A stretch of DNA of 64,000 nt from NCBI GenBank assembly GCA_012523405.1, contig JAAYIN010000011.1:1-64000 (forward strand), given 5' to 3'. The translations under genes and the position numbers were made by a program. Below the pieces are notes generated by a model. The model saw only the letters and a list, made by a program, of their open reading frames with translations. It was not told where the DNA came from and did no database searches. Shown here piece after piece: positions 35,826 through 44,541 of this stretch. The DNA comes from Clostridiales bacterium. GTDB taxonomy: Bacteria; Bacillota; Clostridia; Christensenellales; Aristaeellaceae. Each line of letters begins with the position of its first letter. The stretch's first letter is position 1.

Positions 35826-36866
35826 TCACTCATCCTCCGCTTGCGGAATGCTCACATTCATATGATCTTGGCGATACAAACATCTGGATAGCGTATGGTA
35901 GAGCGAGCACGGCATAGCGCAAAGGAGGATACACAGCACAGCCATTATGCCATAGTCACGAAGCATGGAAGGCGCTCCCCATGTGATACGCCCATCAAGC
36001 GAGAACTCTAGGAAGATAAGTCCTGCAACGCATACGAGCACCGCAAGCCATGTTAGTATAATTCTTTTGCCGCCTTTGCCGCTGATGTGGCGGTAACGCT
36101 TCGCAAAGATCATAGTCGCGAGCACAGGCATAAGCGCTGCTGCAACCTGAGCAACCCGCAGGAAAATGATCAGCATATGACCATCATCCCGAAGGCTTTC
36201 AAGTATGGTCTGGGATGCACCATAAATGGTGAAGCACAAAAGCCCCAAGTCCCCTTGTCTGGCATTTTTGTTCTTATTGCTGGCAAAAAACAGCCACAGC
36301 ATCACCGCGAATAGGATGATCCCTGCAATCGCTTCATAAATGAATACCGCCATGCGGAATTCAATATTGATGCCCGCTTGGCTTTGCACGAACAGCCACG
36401 GCATAAGCCTTGTGATCCCATTGGGTTCTACCACCTTACCAATACCAATATCCGTAAAGCGCTCCCCAAACCTTGCGCATGCAATGAACAGTCCAAGCGG
36501 CACACTCATCACATCAAAAAGCGCTGCAAACCGCACTTTCATCAAGCGTGCTGTGATCCACGCCGCAAGTACCAATCCGCAGAGCAAACCCGTCATTGAT
36601 AGCCCGCCGTCGTAAAACGCGAACATCAGCCACGGGTTTTCATAGGTTTGGATAAATATCTCATAGTTGAGCAAGCAGTAAGCCAGCCTAGCACCAATGA
36701 TTCCAATCGGAATCGCAATCAGACCAAAGACCCTCACTGTTCCCGGGGGAAGCTGCTTTCTGTATCCGAATATGCCCATCAATACCAGCATGAACAGTGC
36801 ACCCACTGTAGTGCATAGCCCATAGGCATGTCCAGTTAATCCTAGCAGCGGAAATGTTACATCCAT
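35826..36866 (-). CDS. Lgt-like membrane protein, catalytic residues changed
   Basis: 346 residues, at least seven membrane helices. The order of motifs follows prolipoprotein diacylglyceryl transferase (GARLAYCLLNY; YDGGLSMTGLLCG; ARFGERFTD). However the essential His in the GLSxHGG motif is Met here, and the Asn of the RxGNxxN motif is Glu. The C-terminal third adds extra helices compared with the usual 260-290 residues. It is probably not the lipoprotein-modifying enzyme but a paralogue of unknown function. It follows a NAGPA-type exported protein by 15 bases and may act with it. Confidence 0.65.
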   Translation of the reverse strand: MDVTFPLLGLTGHAYGLCTTVGALFMLVLMGIFGYRKQLPPGTVRVFGLIAIPIGIIGARLAYCLLNYEIFIQTYENPWLMFAFYDGGLSMTGLLCGLVLAAWITARLMKVRFAALFDVMSVPLGLFIACARFGERFTDIGIGKVVEPNGITRLMPWLFVQSQAGINIEFRMAVFIYEAIAGIILFAVMLWLFFASNKNKNARQGDLGLLCFTIYGASQTILESLRDDGHMLIIFLRVAQVAAALMPVLATMIFAKRYRHISGKGGKRIILTWLAVLVCVAGLIFLEFSLDGRITWGAPSMLRDYGIMAVLCILLCAMPCSLYHTLSRCLYRQDHMNVSIPQAEDE

Positions 36867-36881
36867 TGACTATTCCTCACT

Positions 36882-37898
36882 TTATTCGGTTGCACTTGCA
36901 AAATACACAATATCATATATCGAGCGTTCAGCTTGTTTTTTTATGTTATAAACCTCGCCGTTAAAGACCATGGTCGCGCTGTTTCCGCCATCCAGATTGT
37001 ATGCCTGCTGTGCTCCAAGTTCGAGCATAAGGTCAGCAAACTGCGATGACGTAACACCCTCCGTATTATCGGCACGGCCATTAACAACAACCATCATATA
37101 GGTCAGCGTATCAATTTGAGCAATGCCCGCTCTGGGCTCAAGGCCAGTGGGATTGTACTGATAGTCGTCTGATATCTCGCACGTTTTACCATCAACTACA
37201 AGCGCCGGACCAAAAACAAAGGCATTGATGATTTCATGCTCTTCCTTAAATGCACTGATTTGCTCTTCTTGACTTTCCCTGCCGCTCAGGAAGATATGAA
37301 AATCACCAAGCTCATCAATGAACAACAAGTCAATGCTGTTGCTCGTGGTTTCGCGCAGAGCTTCTCCCTGCCTAACCGCATAACCGGTCTTGGCTTTGAC
37401 ATAGGCATCGCCATTGATGGCGACAATCGCATTATAGTTTTGTGCGATCTTGGAGGTTGAGTTTGAGCGAGTGGATTTGATGGCTCCGCCCGCTACCGCT
37501 GTACGAATTTGCGATGGAGTCGCAATTTTGACATAGGTAATAAATACATCGCTGTCATACATGCGCTTTTGCTCCATCTTAACGACAATGCTGTCGTCAT
37601 AATAGCTAGACTCTGTAAAATTCGCTGCAATTGGCGTATTGCCGGGTGCTGCAAGATCCACAGCCAAGGATTTGAGATTAGAGGAAAGCAATACATCGCT
37701 GATCGCTGCACTTGCAATAATCGCATCGGGCTTTATTTTTGCGCCCTCATCAGAGTCCTCGTCCTCCACGCTATAGGCATCGTCAAAATAAGCCATCATG
37801 GCCTCCTCGGTGATAGCTCCCGAAGGAATGAGGAACGTAAGGGATAATGTCATGAGTAATACCAAAACACTCATTAAAGTGAATGCCGTCTTGCGCAT
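36882..37898 (-). CDS. Exported phosphodiester glycosidase (NAGPA-type) protein
   Basis: 338 residues. An N-terminal signal or anchor (ALTLMSVLVLLMTLSLTFLIP type, residues 5-25) is followed by a NAGPA domain in the second half (YNAIVAINGDAY, AFVFGPALVVDGK, PRAGIAQ, YNLDGGNSATMVFNG). Relatives remove GlcNAc from phosphodiesters or turn over wall polymers. First gene of an operon with the Lgt-like protein, ogt and pyk. The domain call is good, the substrate open. Confidence 0.82.
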   Translation of the reverse strand: MRKTAFTLMSVLVLLMTLSLTFLIPSGAITEEAMMAYFDDAYSVEDEDSDEGAKIKPDAIIASAAISDVLLSSNLKSLAVDLAAPGNTPIAANFTESSYYDDSIVVKMEQKRMYDSDVFITYVKIATPSQIRTAVAGGAIKSTRSNSTSKIAQNYNAIVAINGDAYVKAKTGYAVRQGEALRETTSNSIDLLFIDELGDFHIFLSGRESQEEQISAFKEEHEIINAFVFGPALVVDGKTCEISDDYQYNPTGLEPRAGIAQIDTLTYMMVVVNGRADNTEGVTSSQFADLMLELGAQQAYNLDGGNSATMVFNGEVYNIKKQAERSIYDIVYFASATE

Positions 37899-37972
37899 TG
37901 TGAATCATCTTTCCTTTCGTAACAGGTTAACTGGGTCTGCGCGTTGCTCAAATCCAAAAATTAACGCATCTT

Positions 37973-38001
37973 ATTATACTATATAGCCTCTGGAGTGACA
38001 A
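37973..38001 (-). promoter_or_regulatory. Promoter of the NAGPA/lgt-like/ogt/pyk operon
   Basis: Minus strand TTGTCA (37996-38001), 17-base spacer, perfect TATAAT (37973-37978). Confidence 0.6.
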
Positions 38002-38042
38002 GGGTACAAAACGGCTGATTTTCGTCCTATTTTCTGAAACAT

Positions 38043-38072
38043 TTGACGTTTCTTTTCCTTATGAAGTATAAT
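38043..38072 (+). promoter_or_regulatory. Promoter of the riboflavin kinase/ECF operon
   Basis: TTGACG (38043-38048), 18-base spacer, perfect TATAAT (38067-38072), divergent from the promoter at 37973. Confidence 0.6.
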
Positions 38073-38116
38073 ACATTGGCTTCACATGCCCGATATGAAA
38101 AGGAGCTATTCAGCCA

Positions 38117-38194
38117 ATGAAAACATTGATCACATACACCGCAAAAAGAGGAACGGCACAAACGGGACCGATGAAGGCGGCAAGCCATGAGTGA
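38117..38194 (+). CDS. 25-codon leader ORF resembling a flavodoxin N-terminus
   Basis: ATG at 38117 with AAAAGGAG upstream encodes MKTLITYTAKRGTAQ and ten more residues, stopping inside the start of the riboflavin kinase gene (8-base overlap). The first 15 residues look like the FMN phosphate loop at the start of flavodoxins. It may be the stub left by deletion of a flavodoxin gene, and may now couple translation to the kinase gene. Too short to judge as a working protein. Confidence 0.45.
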   Translation: MKTLITYTAKRGTAQTGPMKAASHE

Positions 38195-38630
38195 TCTATT
38201 TACGCTTCATGGTCAAGTCATCCGCGGCAAGCAGCTTGGCAGCAAACTCGGTTTTCCTACCGCCAATATCGCCTATGACCCCTCCGCTGCCGCTTGGCCG
38301 CAAGACGGTGTCTACATTGGTATCGCGGCGATCCAAGGCGACGGGCGAAACTATGTTGCCATACTCAATCAAGGTCATCACCCCACCGCGCCCGGTGGTG
38401 CGCCAACGATAGAAGCCCATATGCTTGGGTATCCAAACCACGAGCTATATAGCAGCTATATCGATCTTGTCTATTGCGAGTTTCTACGCCCCGAGCAGAC
38501 CTTTGATTCCCTTGATGCGCTCAAGGATCAACTCGCACTCGACCGAAAAAGCGCGATCAAGTGGGCTCAAGTTCACAATCCCAAGCTGCTTTTTGGCATT
38601 GATCCTTCCCTTTTACCCATTGATATATAA
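38187..38630 (+). CDS. Stand-alone riboflavin kinase
   Basis: 147 residues, only the C-terminal kinase part of the usual two-domain RibF. Motifs: GQVIRGKQLGSKLGFPTANI (ATP/substrate loop), YIGIAAI, VAILNQGHHPT and the tail with FDSLDALKDQLALD. It phosphorylates riboflavin to FMN; FAD synthetase activity must come from elsewhere. It lies 19 bases before ecfA1. Confidence 0.85.
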   Translation: MSDLFTLHGQVIRGKQLGSKLGFPTANIAYDPSAAAWPQDGVYIGIAAIQGDGRNYVAILNQGHHPTAPGGAPTIEAHMLGYPNHELYSSYIDLVYCEFLRPEQTFDSLDALKDQLALDRKSAIKWAQVHNPKLLFGIDPSLLPIDI

Positions 38631-38649
38631 AGGAGTACATTTTAACACT

Positions 38650-39513
38650 ATGGAGCAACAAGCAAAGAATTTTGATGTACCCATGCAGGTTGAAGCTGCA
38701 TCCTACCAATACGAAGAGGATGCCAGCCCTGCGGTTGACGGCGTAAGTATGAACGTACCCAAGGGTTCGTTTGTCGCCGTACTCGGACACAACGGCTCTG
38801 GTAAGAGTACACTTGCCAAGCTAATGAACGCACTGTATTTGCCGACTGACGGTCGTGTACTGGTTTGCGGTATGGACACCGCGCAGGAAGACGAAGTCTG
38901 GAATATTCGCAAGCATGCGGGTATGGTATTTCAAAATCCCGACAATCAGATCGTATCCAACGTGGTACGCGAGGATGTCGCATTCGGACTTGAAAATTTA
39001 GGTGTCCCCCATGATGAAATGATTGGACGCATAGATGATGCACTCAGCGCTGTCCGCATGACTGAAAAGGCTTCCTTTGCGCCGCATATGCTCAGCGGCG
39101 GACAAAAGCAGCGCGTTGCCATTGCGGGCGTACTTGCGATGCTGCCCGAGGTCATGATCCTTGACGAAGCAACCGCTATGCTTGATCCCTCTGGCCGCAA
39201 GGATGTGCTCAAGACCGTTCAAAAGCTCAACCGCGAAAAAGGGATAACCGTCATCTGGATCACTCACTTCATGGAAGAAGCGGCACTGGCGGATCGCGTG
39301 ATCGTACTGGATCAAGGCGCCGTTGCAATGGATGGCGTGCCCTCTGAGGTCTTCTCCCGCGTTGACGAGATCAAAGCGCTGGGGCTTGACGTTCCTCCCA
39401 TGGCACAGCTAGCCCGCGAACTTCGCGAAAAAGGACTTTCACTACCCGCTGGTATATTAACTGTCGCAGACATGGTAAAGGAGCTGAAAAACACGCTATG
39501 CCTATCAAAGTAG
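38650..39513 (+). CDS. ecfA1: Energy-coupling factor transporter ATPase EcfA1
   Basis: 287 residues. Walker A GHNGSGKST, Q-loop MVFQNPDNQ, signature LSGGQKQR and Walker B VMILDEATAMLD. AGGAG lies 14 bases before the ATG, longer than ideal. With EcfA2 and EcfT it powers vitamin uptake by several S components. The frame extends to 38425 but that overlaps the riboflavin kinase gene. Confidence 0.95.
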   Translation: MEQQAKNFDVPMQVEAASYQYEEDASPAVDGVSMNVPKGSFVAVLGHNGSGKSTLAKLMNALYLPTDGRVLVCGMDTAQEDEVWNIRKHAGMVFQNPDNQIVSNVVREDVAFGLENLGVPHDEMIGRIDDALSAVRMTEKASFAPHMLSGGQKQRVAIAGVLAMLPEVMILDEATAMLDPSGRKDVLKTVQKLNREKGITVIWITHFMEEAALADRVIVLDQGAVAMDGVPSEVFSRVDEIKALGLDVPPMAQLARELREKGLSLPAGILTVADMVKELKNTLCLSK

Positions 39514-40364
39514 AACATCTATCACATACCTACATGCAGGGCAGCCCATTTTCAGCTACCGCATTGCATGATGTAAATATCACCATTGAAGACGGCGAAC
39601 TCATCGGCCTTCTGGGGCATACAGGCTCAGGCAAAACCACGCTTGTGCAGCATCTCAATGGACTTGTCAAGCCTACCGAAGGCAAGGTGTTTGTGGACGG
39701 GATAGACACCTCAGAAAAAGGCGTGCAGCTGCTTGAGGTTCGAAAGAAAGTCGGCCTGGTATTTCAATATCCGGAATATCAGCTCTTTGAAGAATCAGTC
39801 ATTAAGGATATTGCCTTTGGTCCCAAGAACATGGGGCTCTCAGCTGAAGAAATCGATGAGCGAGTGCGCTTTGCCATGAACCAAGTCGGCATTAGCTATG
39901 AGGATATCGGCGAGCGCTCGCCCTTTGAGCTCAGCGGCGGACAGATGCGCCGCGTTGCGATTGCAGGCGTACTTGCCATGCGTCCCAAGGTGCTCATTCT
40001 TGATGAGCCCACAGCAGGTCTTGATCCCGCAGGCAGGCGCAGCATCCTATCGATGATCAGAGACCTTCATGCTGCAGGTGACCTCACCGTCGTGATGGTC
40101 AGCCACAGCATGGATGACATTGCCTCCCTCGCCACTCGCCTGATTGTCATGAGCAAGGGCGAGCTTGTGATGAGCGGCACACCCCGCGAGATTTTCAAAC
40201 AGCAAGAAACCCTTCGCTCCATCGGACTTGGTGTCCCTCAAGCCGCCGAGCTAAACCACGCGCTGCTTGCCGAGGGCTATGATCTGCCCGATGACCTGTA
40301 TACTTTGGGCGAAGTGCGTGATGCGATCCTCCGCCTCGCAGGAAAGGACGTAAGCGAATGCTAA
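39498..40364 (+). CDS. ecfA2: Energy-coupling factor transporter ATPase EcfA2
   Basis: 288 residues, Walker A GHTGSGKTT, FQYPEYQLFE Q-loop, LSGGQMRR signature, LILDEPTAGLDP Walker B. Overlaps ecfA1 by 16 bases and ecfT by 7, so all three are co-translated. Confidence 0.95.
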   Translation: MPIKVEHLSHTYMQGSPFSATALHDVNITIEDGELIGLLGHTGSGKTTLVQHLNGLVKPTEGKVFVDGIDTSEKGVQLLEVRKKVGLVFQYPEYQLFEESVIKDIAFGPKNMGLSAEEIDERVRFAMNQVGISYEDIGERSPFELSGGQMRRVAIAGVLAMRPKVLILDEPTAGLDPAGRRSILSMIRDLHAAGDLTVVMVSHSMDDIASLATRLIVMSKGELVMSGTPREIFKQQETLRSIGLGVPQAAELNHALLAEGYDLPDDLYTLGEVRDAILRLAGKDVSEC

Positions 40365-41161
40365 GAGATATCACACTTGGGCAATACATGCCCGGCGATA
40401 CAGTCGTTCATCGCCTAGACCCGCGCATGAAGATCATCCTCACGGTTTTGTATATCGCGATCATCTTTTGCGTAACCAGCCCGCTTTGGTATATCGTACC
40501 GCTTTGTTATTTGCTATTTGCTTCTAAGATGGCAGGACTGATGCCCGCTCATTTGATCAAGGCTGTTAAGCCGCTCCGCTTTCTGCTCATTTTGACCTTT
40601 ATTCTGAACCTCTTTTTCTCATCCGGCGAAACCGTGTGGGTGCATTGGGGCATTATCAAGATTACGCAGGAAGGCGTCTTTACCGCCATCCATTTCAGCA
40701 TGCGCCTCATATTCCTCGTAGCAGGCACATCGCTCCTCACCTTGACCACTTCTCCCGTTGCGCTCAGCGACGGCATAGAAATGCTCCTAAAGCCCTTGAA
40801 AGTAGTTCACTTTCCCGCTCACGAGCTCGCCATGATGATGACCATCGCGCTACGCTTCATCCCCACGCTCATTGAAGAGGCCGATAAGATCATGAAGGCG
40901 CAAATGGCCCGCGGTGCAGACTTTGAAAGCGGCAACCTCATCAAGCGTGCCAAGGCTATGGTGCCGCTGCTCGTGCCGCTGTTTGTCAGTGCTTTCAGGC
41001 GTGCAACCGATCTAGCGATGGCAATGGAAGCGCGCTGCTATCATGGCGGCGAGGGACGCACACGCCTTCGCGTGCTGAAATTCATTCCCGCTGATGGCTG
41101 GGCACTTGTGATTACCACTTTCGCGTTGCTTGCAACCATTTTCCTTGGGAAGTGGCTGTAA
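40358..41161 (+). CDS. ecfT: Energy-coupling factor transporter membrane protein EcfT
   Basis: 267 residues, several membrane helices, with the two coupling-helix Ala-Arg-Gly motifs (QMARGADFESG and AMEARCYHGG, the second as Ala-Arg-Cys). It joins the ATPases to S components. Two S components lie elsewhere in this window. Confidence 0.93.
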   Translation: MLRDITLGQYMPGDTVVHRLDPRMKIILTVLYIAIIFCVTSPLWYIVPLCYLLFASKMAGLMPAHLIKAVKPLRFLLILTFILNLFFSSGETVWVHWGIIKITQEGVFTAIHFSMRLIFLVAGTSLLTLTTSPVALSDGIEMLLKPLKVVHFPAHELAMMMTIALRFIPTLIEEADKIMKAQMARGADFESGNLIKRAKAMVPLLVPLFVSAFRRATDLAMAMEARCYHGGEGRTRLRVLKFIPADGWALVITTFALLATIFLGKWL

Positions 41162-41935
41162 ATGACACAAATTCCAAACACCACAAGCACTCGCCGCATA
41201 TTGCTCACCATTAGCTATGATGGTACAGCGTACGCTGGTTGGCAGCGCCAACTCAATGCCATGGCGGTTCAGCAATGCATTGAAGAAGCGCTTTGCAAGT
41301 TAACAAACGAAAAAATCGTGATCACAGGCGCAAGCAGAACCGATTCGGGCGTTCATGCACTTGGTCAGCGAGCGCATTTTGACACCGCGTCACGCATCCC
41401 TGCTGATAGATTTGCTTATGCACTGAACAACTGCTTACCATTTGACATCAGAATCACCAGCAGCACAGAAGTCGCCTCTGGTTTTCATGCTCGCTACGAT
41501 GCAAAAGGCAAGCGCTATACCTACCGCATCCACAATGCACCCCACGCGAGTGCCATGTATCGTCACCTCTGCGCCTATGTTCCCTATCAGCTAAATATTC
41601 CGCTGATGCAAGAGGCGCTCACGTCACTTCTTGGCACTCATGATTTCACAGCCTTTCAATCATCGGGCGGAACGGCGAAAACAACCATCCGCACCCTCTC
41701 CGCAATCGATCTTACCTGTCATGGCTCAGACTTGGTATTGACAGTGGAGGGCAACGCTTTTTTATACAACATGGTTCGGATCATTGTTGGAACGATGCTT
41801 GATATTGGCATGGAGCGTATCCCGCCGAATGCATTTGATCAAGCGTTGCAGACTGGTGATCGGCGCAAGCTTGGCGTCACTGCTCCTGCTTGCGGGCTTG
41901 AGTTAACAGAAGTGTTTTATAGCATTGCGCAATAG
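41162..41935 (+). CDS. truA: tRNA pseudouridine synthase A
   Basis: 257 residues. Modifies U38-40 in tRNA anticodon arms. The catalytic Asp lies in GASRTDSGVHALGQRAHF, and GKRYTYRIHN and FLYNMVRIIVGTML motifs follow. Starts directly after the ecfT stop, as in many Firmicutes (ecfA1-ecfA2-ecfT-truA). Confidence 0.96.
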   Translation: MTQIPNTTSTRRILLTISYDGTAYAGWQRQLNAMAVQQCIEEALCKLTNEKIVITGASRTDSGVHALGQRAHFDTASRIPADRFAYALNNCLPFDIRITSSTEVASGFHARYDAKGKRYTYRIHNAPHASAMYRHLCAYVPYQLNIPLMQEALTSLLGTHDFTAFQSSGGTAKTTIRTLSAIDLTCHGSDLVLTVEGNAFLYNMVRIIVGTMLDIGMERIPPNAFDQALQTGDRRKLGVTAPACGLELTEVFYSIAQ

Positions 41936-42048
41936 TTGATAATTATCAGCTGCTAAATAAAGGGTTTTCTTCTTGAAAAGAGAATTCATTAAATGCATGT
42001 TACGCATGTTACGATTTCAATCCAATTTTTTTGAAAGTGAGTGGTATA

Positions 42049-42936
42049 ATGTCCACCTATGTTTTGAGTTGCTGCTCAACTGCTGATTTAACAGATCAAC
42101 ATTTTCAGCAACGCAACATCAACTATATCTGTTTCCATTACATGCTTAATGGCAAGCAGTACTCCGATGATTTGGGTAAATCCATGTCATTTGATGCTTT
42201 TTACAAGGCGATGGCAGACGGTGCAGATACGCGCACCTCGCAGGTAAATGCAGACGAATTTGTCAACTACTTCACTCCTTTTTTGCAAGCGGGCAAAGAC
42301 ATCCTGCACGTAAGCCTATCCAGCGGCATCTCAGGGGTTAGCAACTCCGCATGTATCGCACGTGATGAACTCATGAGCAAATACCCCGATCGCAAAATCT
42401 TTATCGTAGACTCCATGGGCGCCTCCTCTGGATATGGCATGCTGATGGATAAGATGGCTGATTTGCGTGATGAGGGCATGGATATCGAAGCGCTTCATCA
42501 GTGGACAGAAGCTCATAAGCTGAACCTGAACCACTGGTTCTTCTCCACCGACCTTACCTTCTATGTGAAGGGCGGACGCATTTCAAAGGCGTCCGGTTGG
42601 TTTGGCACAATGCTCAAGATCTGTCCTCTTCTAAACATGGATGATCTTGGCAGATTGATCCCTCGCTTCAAGATTCGCGGCAAGAACAAGGTCATTCATG
42701 CGATTGCCGACAAGATGGAAGAGTTCGCAGACGATAAGCTCGACTATAGCGGCAAATGCTACATCTCGCATTCTGCCTGCATCGAGGATGCAAAGGCTGT
42801 GGCGTCCCTAGTAGAGGCGCGTTTCCCCAAGCTGAATGGCAAGGTCGAAATTTACAGCGTTGGCACGACCATCGGAAGCCATACAGGTCCCGGCACCGTC
42901 GCATTGTTCTTCTGGGGTGACAAGCGCACTCGTTAA
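42049..42936 (+). CDS. DegV-family fatty-acid-binding protein
   Basis: 295 residues. N-terminal LSCCSTADLTDQHF and the ligand Ser region HVSLSSGISGVSNSA match DegV proteins, which hold fatty acids for the FakA kinase. No fakA is nearby; this subclass (YxKGGRISK motif: FYVKGGRISKASG) often stands alone. The ATG at 42049 is preferred over the TTG at 42031. Confidence 0.9.
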   Translation: MSTYVLSCCSTADLTDQHFQQRNINYICFHYMLNGKQYSDDLGKSMSFDAFYKAMADGADTRTSQVNADEFVNYFTPFLQAGKDILHVSLSSGISGVSNSACIARDELMSKYPDRKIFIVDSMGASSGYGMLMDKMADLRDEGMDIEALHQWTEAHKLNLNHWFFSTDLTFYVKGGRISKASGWFGTMLKICPLLNMDDLGRLIPRFKIRGKNKVIHAIADKMEEFADDKLDYSGKCYISHSACIEDAKAVASLVEARFPKLNGKVEIYSVGTTIGSHTGPGTVALFFWGDKRTR

Positions 42937-42948
42937 TCAAATAGGCAT

Positions 42949-42986
42949 AAAAAACAGCCAAGGAGCATAACTCCTCGGCTGTTTTT
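42949..42986. terminator. Bidirectional terminator after degV
   Basis: AAAACAGCC-A-AGGAG pairs with CTCCT-CGGCTGTTTT, with T and A runs on both sides. Confidence 0.8.
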
Positions 42987-44084
42987 CTATTCATTCATGG
43001 TGCAGGCCACAACTGCATACCCCATATTATCAAGGCTGATTTCATAAGTTGCTGATATGGGCAGCAGAAATTCCACATGCGTACCCTCCATTGGTTTACA
43101 GAGAATGATGTACTTAATCTCGCCATCACTTCGAACCGTGATCTCACCTTTTTGATGTAAATGAAGCAAGTAGCTTTCAAACGGTATATCTAAATAGGTC
43201 ATCGCTGTTGCATGCGCCTTGCCAACGAAGCGAAAACAGTATTTCTTAGCCCCTTCGCCATTGGGTGACCGCTGCACAAACCCATATCGCCATATATCCT
43301 TGAGCAAGTATCTTCCATGCTCTGTTTCGCCAAGCGGTCTATCATCGGCTAATGCCATAGACGCAAGATTAGGACGAATTTCAACCGTGTATTCCTGCTC
43401 CAGTTCACCATGGCCGGGCGCATCTGTTTGCGTCCGCGTTCGCACAACTGCGTCATTAAGCGACATAAGTGCAGCATATCGGGTAAGTTGATCAAGCTGA
43501 ATCTCTCGCTGCTGCATAGCACTTAGCGTACCGCCCGAAACTGCAAACCCGCTGATTCCTCTAGCATTCAAACCCGAAAACAGCCCTCTGAGCGCTTCTA
43601 TGGTTTCCCGTCCGCTTTTGATATTCAAGTCGCTTACTGGAATCATGCCCTTCCCATAAGCAGCAATGGAAAATGTATTGGGTGCAGGAATGCCCTCTGG
43701 AATTGGATGCTCCTCATCAATTAGCAATAGCTTCCCGCGCAATAGCTGCTCGCTTGTATACGTCACCGATTGCAGCGCCATATCGCTAGGAAATCCATAG
43801 CTGATATCCGATACCTCGCGCACAGATGCCTCACTGATTTGCTCATTTGTAATGATCTGTACATACTCGATTTTCTCCGCTTTGGGGATAAAAACAGGCA
43901 TGAAGACCGCAATCACAATAGACAAGAAGATCAAAAAAGCATGAAATGCTCGATCTTGCATAAGTACATTGCTCTTTTGATTTTTCACAATGCATTGAGC
44001 ACCACAATAGGTTGGGCGGCTCTTTGATGCACGTTCCATTTGCTTACGCCATTCTCGCTCAGTCATCAAACCGCTTGTTGACAT
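42987..44084 (-). CDS. VanY-like membrane-anchored protein lacking zinc ligands
   Basis: 365 residues. One membrane helix at about 45-66 leaves a large outer domain. From 160 on the sequence follows D,D-carboxypeptidase VanY (LQxRYAALMSLNDAV, then YGFVQRSPNGEGAKKYCFRFVGKAHA). Yet the zinc motif SxHxxGxAxD reads GELEQEYTVE and the EPWH motif reads KKYCF, so both sets of metal ligands are lost. It is probably a non-catalytic wall-binding or regulatory relative. The frame is intact, which argues for a retained function. Confidence 0.6.
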   Translation of the reverse strand: MSTSGLMTEREWRKQMERASKSRPTYCGAQCIVKNQKSNVLMQDRAFHAFLIFLSIVIAVFMPVFIPKAEKIEYVQIITNEQISEASVREVSDISYGFPSDMALQSVTYTSEQLLRGKLLLIDEEHPIPEGIPAPNTFSIAAYGKGMIPVSDLNIKSGRETIEALRGLFSGLNARGISGFAVSGGTLSAMQQREIQLDQLTRYAALMSLNDAVVRTRTQTDAPGHGELEQEYTVEIRPNLASMALADDRPLGETEHGRYLLKDIWRYGFVQRSPNGEGAKKYCFRFVGKAHATAMTYLDIPFESYLLHLHQKGEITVRSDGEIKYIILCKPMEGTHVEFLLPISATYEISLDNMGYAVVACTMNE

Positions 44085-44142
44085 GCGCCTTCATCCTCCC
44101 TTGCTTGTATAGCGTAACCGCTTTATACAAGAACTATACAGC

Positions 44143-44185
44143 GCATAGAAAAACCCGCTTCACTTTTTCAAATGAAGCGGGGTGG
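44143..44185 (-). terminator. Terminator of the GlpA/FAD/DUF1667 operon
   Basis: CCCGCTTCA pairs with TGAAGCGGG (44154-44181) and on the minus strand a run of five T follows. Confidence 0.75.
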
Positions 44186-44186
44186 G

Positions 44187-44540
44187 TTATTCTACTGACT
44201 TTGTTGCAATGATACTAACGCCTGTATCGCAGATGTTCTCGCAGATCACTTGCCCTATACAAATCGGTGCACTCATATTCAGCTTACCGAGTTCCTTCAT
44301 TACATCAAATATTTTGGACTTTGGAATTGGCTCGCGTGTCTTGACACTTAGCGGCAAAATCCGATCTTTCACTTTCACAACCGCAGTCACCATGCGTTTG
44401 GGCGCAATGCATTCCTGCTTGGCGTAGTTCAGCCCAAGTTTGCAGCTGTTACCGGATACGCTTGTGACTTCGTTATTCTTGACTGTTACCTGCATACGGC
44501 AGCCAACAGGGCAATTGATGCATGTGATGAGTTGTTCCAT
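44187..44540 (-). CDS. DUF1667 cysteine-rich protein
   Basis: 117 residues from the ATG at 44540 (a GTG three codons upstream is possible). Motifs CINCPVGCRM and GNSCKLGLNYAKQEC are those of DUF1667, which I expect to carry metal or iron-sulfur. It always sits with the FAD oxidoreductase and GlpA-like genes as here, overlapping the first. Likely a small electron-transfer subunit. Confidence 0.88.
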   Translation of the reverse strand: MEQLITCINCPVGCRMQVTVKNNEVTSVSGNSCKLGLNYAKQECIAPKRMVTAVVKVKDRILPLSVKTREPIPKSKIFDVMKELGKLNMSAPICIGQVICENICDTGVSIIATKSVE

Positions 44541-44541
44541 A

